Positions 57,842-64,000 of a stretch of DNA of 64,000 nucleotides are shown piece by piece. Below the pieces are notes generated by a model that saw nothing but the letters and a program-made list of their open reading frames with translations, was not told the origin of the DNA and searched no databases. Source of the stretch: Adenophora triphylla var. japonica (taxonomy: Eukaryota > Streptophyta > Magnoliopsida > Asterales > Campanulaceae). The position numbers and the translations under genes are program-made. Positions within the stretch are counted from its first letter, which is position 1. Each line of letters starts with the position of its first letter. Where the stretch lies: positions 62,001 through 126,000 of the forward strand of contig JAFEMH010001490.1 of assembly GCA_022495995.1 (NCBI GenBank). The letters are read 5' to 3'.

Positions 57842-59391
57842 TCCCCACACATCACAATGAAGGAGATCAAAAGGAGTAGGACAATGAGATGAACTGAGAG
57901 GAAAAGGTAATCTGGTGAATTTAGCATAATGGCATACATCACAGACAACATTTTTATTAGAATGAGAATCAGATATATGAGAGTAATGTTTCAGAGAATC
58001 AAAAGGAACATGTCCCAATCTCAAGTGCCATAAATGAGAAATATGAATAGAAGGAACAGAAATGAAATTGTTACAAGTCTGAGACACAGGAGAATCAAAG
58101 ACAAGTTTATACAAGCCTCCTCAACTATGCCAATCCCCTTGAGGGTCTTGAGCTGAAGGTCCTGTATGATACAATGAGATGAAGAAAAAATGAGATGGCA
58201 GGAATTGTCTATAGCAAGTTTTCTTCCAGAAACAAGATTGTATTGAAGCTGAGGAACATATAGGACATCTTTAAGAACAAGATTGTTGGGTAGAGTGATA
58301 GTTCCTTTACAAGTGATGGGAACAAATTTACCATTTGGTAAGTGTATAGCAGAATTCACAGGTGCAGTGTCATGAAGGAGGTGAAATGAGGCAGTGACAA
58401 GATCAGTGGCCCCAGTGTCAACTATCCATACATTAAATGCAAAAGTATTACTAAAGATATAAGTAGAGGAATCAACATTTGAACACATAATGGTACCTGC
58501 TATATGAGCTTCAGGACTGCCAAGAGCAGAAGAATGAGCTAAACCGGCAGAGGTTCACAAGCTGATTAAGTGATCATACTGAGAGGAAGTGATCACACTA
58601 CCAGTGGTAGCATGAGAGGAAGAGGAACATTCTGATTCTAATGGTGCAGCAGTAGCAGGGGAAGCATTAACCATAGCAGCAGAAAACTTAGCTCTCATCA
58701 TTTTAGGCATTTTTGTAGGATCTGGTTTTGAACCATGCAGAGTGTGCCATTCTGGATAACCATGTAAATAGAAACACCTATCTTTGGTGTGTGTTCTCAT
58801 CATAATAGGCATTTTAGCTCTCATCATTTTAGGCATTTTTAGCTCTCATCATTTTAGGCATTTTTGTAGGATCTGGTTTTGAACCATGACAGTGTTCACA
58901 CCAAAGTCTAGGTTTCTGACCAACTTTAGGCTTAAAATTTCTGGTTGCAGTAGACATAGAGGATTGACCTTGTGTTTTGCTCAACAATGCAGTGGAAACT
59001 TCATTGACATTAATAGGGGAGGGAAACACAGAGCACTTCCTTTGCCCTTCCTCTTCCATAAGTAAGGCAACAACACTAGCTAAGGAAGATAGAGGTAGCA
59101 TTCTTAGAATCTGGCCTCTAACATGAGTAATGTTATCATTCAAACCCATAAGAAATCTGGTCAACTTCTGCAAGTTTTCATAAAGCTCTTATTGTTTAAC
59201 AGCTCCACAAATGCAATTACATGAGCATTTTGGTACTTGACTTAGACTAGAGAATTCATCCCAAAGTCCTCTAAACTTAGTGAAATATCCATTCACAATT
59301 AATGATCCTTCAACACAATTTGATATCTCTTGACAAATATGAAATAGTTTTGGAGCATCATACTTTGACTATCTAGTGTTAAGATCATCCC
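57842..59391 (-). pseudogene. Copia gag and protease to GAG-pre-integrase (right piece of split element)
   Basis: On the minus strand from high to low coordinates: the gag C-terminal part (LTRFLMGLNDNITHVRGQIL), a zinc knuckle (CEHCH ... CFYLHGYP), protease (VWIVDTGATDLVTASFHLL, with D-T-G active site) and GAG-pre-integrase (HLWHLRLGHVPFDSL and CDVCHYAKFTRLPF). The sequence is interrupted at 57842 by the Tat insertion and continues as integrase at 36104. The zinc knuckle is split by a duplication (58690-58880). The gag N-terminus is missing beyond about 59391, where other repeat sequence begins. Confidence 0.88.
58684..58885 (-). repeat. Local duplications inside copia gag knuckle region
   Basis: AGCTCTCATCATTTTAGGCA with following bases occurs four times, including a tandem pair at 58815-58862, and GTAGGATCTGGTTTTGAACC twice. 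In translation MPKMMRAK repeats. Confidence 0.9.
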
Positions 59392-60828
59392 TGATGATGC
59401 CAAAATCGTCAAATCAACCCAAATCCAAGCGATGATTGCTTCGGAGATTGCTAGGCCTGAAAATAAGAGAAAACACGTAAACTAAGCCGGGGCGGATCCG
59501 GCTAAAGGCCCTCCGGCATGAGAGTAAGTTCACGATTTGTATATGAGAAACTAAATTGACAGAGTTTCTGTCTTGTAAAAAGTAACGTACCAAATAATGA
59601 GCCATGGGGCTTATATTTATAGGGATGGATTAATAGAATCCATATTGGAGTGAACTTGTAAAGAGATAAGATATAATCCTAAAAGAATTATATCTGTTAA
59701 GGAGTCATTGTTTGACTTGAATTGGTGTTGGTAATTGTAATCCTGATTGGAATACGACTGTAGAATCCTTGTTTGATAAGGACTGAGTCATCTGATAGCC
59801 GGAACGCCGAGGAACATGAATGTTTTATCTCGGCCTTGACAAGTAGGCCGAGGTGAATGATTCTGCTTCCTCGTCATTTGGTGATTGGCCGGCAAAGGAA
59901 TATGCCGAGATGAACAATTCTCTCTCCTCGTCATTTGATGATAATGCCGAGGTGAGAACATTTCTTTCCTCGTCACTTTTGATATCTCGGCGTATGACGA
60001 GCCAAGTATGAAGATATAAGGCCGAGGTGAACGTTCCTCGGCATACGAGGAAGACGTTCTTCGGCCATAACACTTGTATTATTGGATTATGTTTATGGCC
60101 CAATCAATTTTGGCCTGACCCGAGCAAGTCCATGTTCGTATCTCGGTTTATACTGTTCAGTGGCCCCCGACTTTCTAGCTCGGCTTAGGACGAGTAGAAA
60201 GTCATCTCGTCCTCGGCTTATGGGATACGAACAGGTTTTGACACGTGTCCTCGACGTCTCTTCATTATCTGACGGTTAATATTCTCATGATTACATGGGG
60301 CCCCCCATGTCTTGTCACGCTTTGGAAATCGTTACCATCATTTAATTTAGGGGGCGCCATACCCGGATTTTTGCTTTACCCATGGGTTTGACCCGATTAA
60401 GGGGGTATAAAAAGCTAAAACCCTTCTCATTTAAACCTTTATTTACCCAAATCATTTGAGAGCAAATAGCAAGGTTCAGGCGACACAACATTCCTGCGAT
60501 CTTAGTCTGTTCGAACCCAGTTTCCGGCGAAGGTCTATTTCTCCGGCGGCGTTGATTTCGTTGCGACTCCAACCGTTCTTGTAAACTCAGGTATGAAATT
60601 CCTTCCCTTTTTTGCATTTCGCTTCTGATTTTGATCATTCTAGGGTTTTTAGGAGAAATCGTGGATGAGTCAAGAAAAATGAACTGCCATTGTTGAAGAT
60701 TGAAGCTTTTCTTCATGAATTTCTGTCTTTAACTCCCAAAACTTCAAGTCTTTGATTTTCTTTGCATTTTGTTGAACTTCTTTGAATATTGAATGAACTC
60801 CCCCTTTAATCTTTGATTCCCCTTAGAA
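59392..60828 (+). promoter_or_regulatory. TE-derived upstream region with TATA box
   Basis: It begins TGATGATGCC at the copia junction, which may be an LTR-type start. From 59847 to 60040 the words GCCGAGGTGAAC and TCCTCGTCATTTG recur (59847, 59904, 59946, 60021). GACACGTGTCC (a G-box-like ACGTG) lies at about 60240, and GGTATAAAAAGC, a good TATA box, at about 60400. Leader sequence follows, with a likely first intron starting CAG/GTATG near 60590. It probably drives the downstream TE gene. Its second LTR, if one exists, is outside the window. Confidence 0.5.
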
Positions 60829-63815
60829 ATGGCTCGTTCTTGGGGCCATTCTCCCCGATTCCGTTATGGATACCACACCGGCAATCTGAGGGTTTATTGT
60901 AGGGAGAGAGGTCCATGGTTGATGCTCACCCTGGATGAAATAAGCAAGAAGTTGAGAGGTTATGGTCGAACTCGGATGTTCCTTCAATACCCAGATTCCA
61001 CAAGAATAGATAGGATTGCGTCCGATCTCCCAATATTTTAGTTTTTGAGGATAGGGCCGAGATGATGGAGCACATCGAACTGTTCTACCCGGCCTCAGAT
61101 CATGAAATACGTGAGCGTCTGAGTGGTAAGGCTCCCTCCTCAGCCTTATGAAATGACGAGGAGGGGAATTTCCCTTCCCCGTCATAAATCAGCCATTGAC
61201 GAGGTAACTAACTTTGTCTCCTCGTCTTTATGCAGATATGACGGGAAAAGGAGAGACCTCCTCGTCCACCCGCATCGTTGACGCCTTTGTGGAAGGTGCC
61301 CAAGTTAACGGCTGCCTGGTCCGAAGAAGGGGAGGCCGAGGAGAAGGAAGCCGAGGAAAACAACGGGAGAGGGCTCCAAAGGCCGGGGATCCCATGCTCA
61401 AAAAATTATATTCTTCGTACGGGATAGACAGGGCCGAATATAAGTTAACTTATATGGGCAAACTTGACCTTAAGACCAAGAAGGAGGAGGAAAACTTCTA
61501 TTACAACGAATACTGTGTACACTTCTACTTCAAGCAATTTCAACAGGGGCTCCGTCTTCCTTTGGACCCCTTTATTAATGAATTTTTGGACGATGTAAGG
61601 GCGGTGTCGGCCATGCTGGGAGCTAATGGTGCCAGGGTTCTTGTTAGCTTCATCATCCTTTGTCGTAGTCTGGGTTTTGAGCCGACTATGGGAGCTTTTC
61701 GGCATTTTTACATGATCCAATTTGTCAAGGAAAGCTGGCTCCTCGTCATTAGGAGTGCACCCAAGAAACCCAAGATGCTTCTCCCCATGTCTAGCAAAGT
61801 TGCCGGCTGGGATAACCATGTTATTAGGGTTAAGAGTCGCCAAGGTTGGGAATTCCAATCCCATAGCAAGGCTCCAACTTCAACAGGTCCTGTCCAACAA
61901 TATGAGTAGACCAAGGCTTTGATCAAGCGTTTAGAGGAATTTGCCGAGGTAGGGCTCCTCGACTGGACGGCGATTGAGTCTTCTGATCACTACTACATCC
62001 AGGCAGGTCTGATGCCGGGGAAGAAGGACGGGGTAGCCCCCCTCGTCATCGTTAAAAGAGGAAGGCATTTTAACGATTTGACGGTACACCCCGACCTTGT
62101 ATTTCACGCGGACTGTCAAAGGTGCAAGACCCGTCCCCTAAACCGATGTCTGGAAGAAATAGACATTGTTGGATGTAAATGTTTTAACTCTTAAATACTT
62201 TGTAATTTTTGCATGTTTATTTCTTCTTCTGCTCGTACTTAACCATTTCTTCCTCGTCTTTGCAGTTTTAACCCCTGAAGAAGAAGCAGCCCTAGCCATG
62301 CAGAGACTAAGTCCCATGGAGTTGATAAAACATAAGAGGAAGCAGAGCAAGAAGTCAGGCCTAGTACAGAGGAGGGAAGAAGCTAATGCTCGTAACCTCG
62401 TACTTAGTGCTCAGGGTGATCATCCCCTTCCCCTCAAACTGCATGAGGAAGTTAATGCCGAGGAGAATGTGTCCGAGGAGCGGGCAAGCCCAGCAATTGG
62501 GGAGGGGGATGGCCCCCGTGTTGGTGCCGAGGAAGTTGAGTCCGAGGAGACAAGCCTCGTCCCAAGGAAATCTGGCTCCAAAAGATCCCAAGCAGCCAGT
62601 GCCGAGGAGCCCGTAGCTAAGCGGGCAACTGTTAGTGGGGCTCCCAATGATGAGGCTCCTCCCCCCTTAACCATCCAGTCCATCAAAACTTATGAGGAGG
62701 CCGACGAGCTAGCTAAGAGCATGGCCATCAACGTTCCCCGTCTTAGGGGACTTCCACTGCAACTTAGGGAGGGACCCTTGGTGAGGTTGGGCCGAGCTTC
62801 CGTTCAGCGAGCTATGGATGAGGAGGCTTACGAGGCCCTCGACAAAGAGGCTCCTAGCGAGGATGCCTTGCTCTGCCGCAAAGGGCTCTTAATTGCCGAG
62901 GTGAATGTCTCTTCTTCTCGGTCATATTGAGTTTGAGATTTGCTTGGATTTCTAACTTTGATTTCTCTTTCAGTTGGCTTCCGTCATGGCATACGAGAAT
63001 GTCTTAGCCAAGACAAAAGCCAGGCGCCTAACTGAGGCCAAGACCGCCCAGGCGAAGAGCGAGGCTGATAAGGCTTCCTTGGTCAAACTTTTGAAGGCCA
63101 AGGATGCTGAGCTCGAAGCAGCCAAGGCCAAAGTAGAGGCCGAAGTGAAGAGGGCCGAGGGAGAGAAGACCAAAGCCGAGGAGCATCTCCGACTAAAAGA
63201 AGAAGATCTTGCTCAGGCAAGGAAGGATAAGGCCGAGGTCTAAACGAGGGCCGATGAAGCCGGGCTGTGTGCCGAGGGTTAGAAGCTACCCTTCCCGCAA
63301 GGGAGGAGGAGGCCGTGGCACGCTTCAAAGAGAGCCCGGCTTTCAAGGATGCCATGATGGCTAGCTCGGCCTTTCAAGATGCCGTGGACGAGAAAACGGC
63401 AACCATGTTTGAGGACGGGTATCTCCACCTTGCCCGTAGCATCTTGGCTGACCCCTCCACCGGCTTGGACATTAACAAGGTGGCCATGCTGATTTGCCGG
63501 GATCACTATGACGAGGAGGTTAGTGCTCTCCACCACTTGGTTCCCTTCTCTGATTATAACTTAGAATTAATAGCCGAGAAGGATGCCCAAGCGTGCCGAA
63601 AAGCATGGAGGCCAGCCTCCGTCGTCCCCGGCAATATCAAAGCCTTGGTGGAGGCGATCCAAGATGAGGGAGAGCCTGAGGTCATGGAAACCGAGGTCGA
63701 GGGAGGAGAGGCCGAGAAGACTGATGCCCAAACTGATCAAGCCGTTCTTCCTCCCCCTGGCACTATGACAGATCAATGGCTTGAAGAGCCCTTCAACGAT
63801 GGCCAGCAAACTTAG
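60829..63815 (+). pseudogene. Four-exon 'putative gypsy type transposon' (Transposase_28-like) gene
   Basis: Exons: 60829-61125 (MARSWGHSPRFRYGYHTGNL; later EDRAEMMEHIELFYPASDHE), 61236-62174 (the core: VHFYFKQFQQGLRLPLDPFI, NEFLDDVRAVSAMLG, FEPTMGAFRHFYMIQFVKES), 62266-62900 (LTPEEEAALAMQRLSPMELI and an acidic low-complexity part) and 62974-63815 (an Ala/Lys/Glu-rich coiled coil, then AVARFKESPAFKDAMMASSA, ending TAA). Introns have GT/AG borders. The core resembles PF04195-type proteins carried by plant gypsy-like elements. Lesions: a frameshift near 61037, TAG at 61907-61909, TAA at 63241-63243 and a frameshift near 63278. It is therefore a pseudogene. Confidence 0.75.
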
Positions 63816-64000
63816 GATAGATTTTGCTTTTTGTAATAGATGGTAGGATTTGTAATTTTCTTTGAAGATCAATGAAAAAAATCCTTTTGTCTTAATCCAT
63901 ATTATTTCAATGAATTGTTTGTGTTTCTGTATGCCAGGCATAGGCACTGGATTTGTGAAGGTGGGATCCGAGGAGGGTCCCTCGTTCCCTAATTGTTAAG
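63816..64000. other. 3' flank of the TE gene
   Basis: It contains TGTAAT and AATGAAAAAAATC, plausible polyadenylation signals at 63830-63885. Cut by the window end. Confidence 0.5.

Overview
The window looks like TE-packed intergenic chromatin of a flowering plant, most likely a eudicot. The support is nuclear spliceosomal-type introns, Stowaway MITEs, Tekay and Tat Ty3/gypsy retrotransposons, CACTA, Mutator-like (MULE) and copia elements, and a fragment of a plant PPR gene. Species assignment is not possible from this stretch, and no intact host gene was found. All classifications come from reading motifs and end structures by eye.

Left third (1-25800). A hAT-like element, several Stowaway MITEs and a Tourist-like element lead into a Pack-MULE-like element (3734-16122) that carries a PPR gene fragment. 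That PPR fragment is interrupted by a complete but decayed Tekay-type Ty3/gypsy element (4237-13313) with a 5-bp target duplication. Next comes a tandem duplication (copy A 16295-22436, copy B 22458-25800). Copy A holds two MULEs of one family (16367-17896 and 18455-21728), each with 9-bp target duplications; copy B shows both sites empty. The larger MULE carries a truncated MURA transposase and, convergent with it, a plant mobile domain (PMD) gene fragment. A trinucleotide microsatellite of about 93 bp in copy A corresponds to about 2.2 kb of expanded and degenerate repeats in copy B.

Middle (25800-35440). MITEs, simple repeats, an LTR-like non-autonomous element and a 5'-truncated CACTA element with a DUF4216-type fragment, a Transposase_24-type pseudogene and strongly palindromic subterminal repeats.

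Right half (35441-64000). A copia element on the minus strand is split by a 21.7-kb Tat-clade Ty3/gypsy element (36105-57841, TSD TCCCC). The Tat element has sense gag and pol remnants including a second RNase H, and two antisense genes: a 507-codon open frame and a four-exon PMD gene. A second, internally deleted Tat-like element (48919-55966, TSD GGTAT) sits inside it and carries its own antisense four-exon PMD pseudogene and an array of short hairpins. The window ends with a four-exon TE-derived gene of the 'putative gypsy type transposon' (Transposase_28-like) kind, broken by several mutations.

Two themes stand out. PMD-type genes ride in both DNA transposons and retrotransposons here. 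And several unrelated element families each carry their own short GC-rich palindrome, often in closely spaced pairs.
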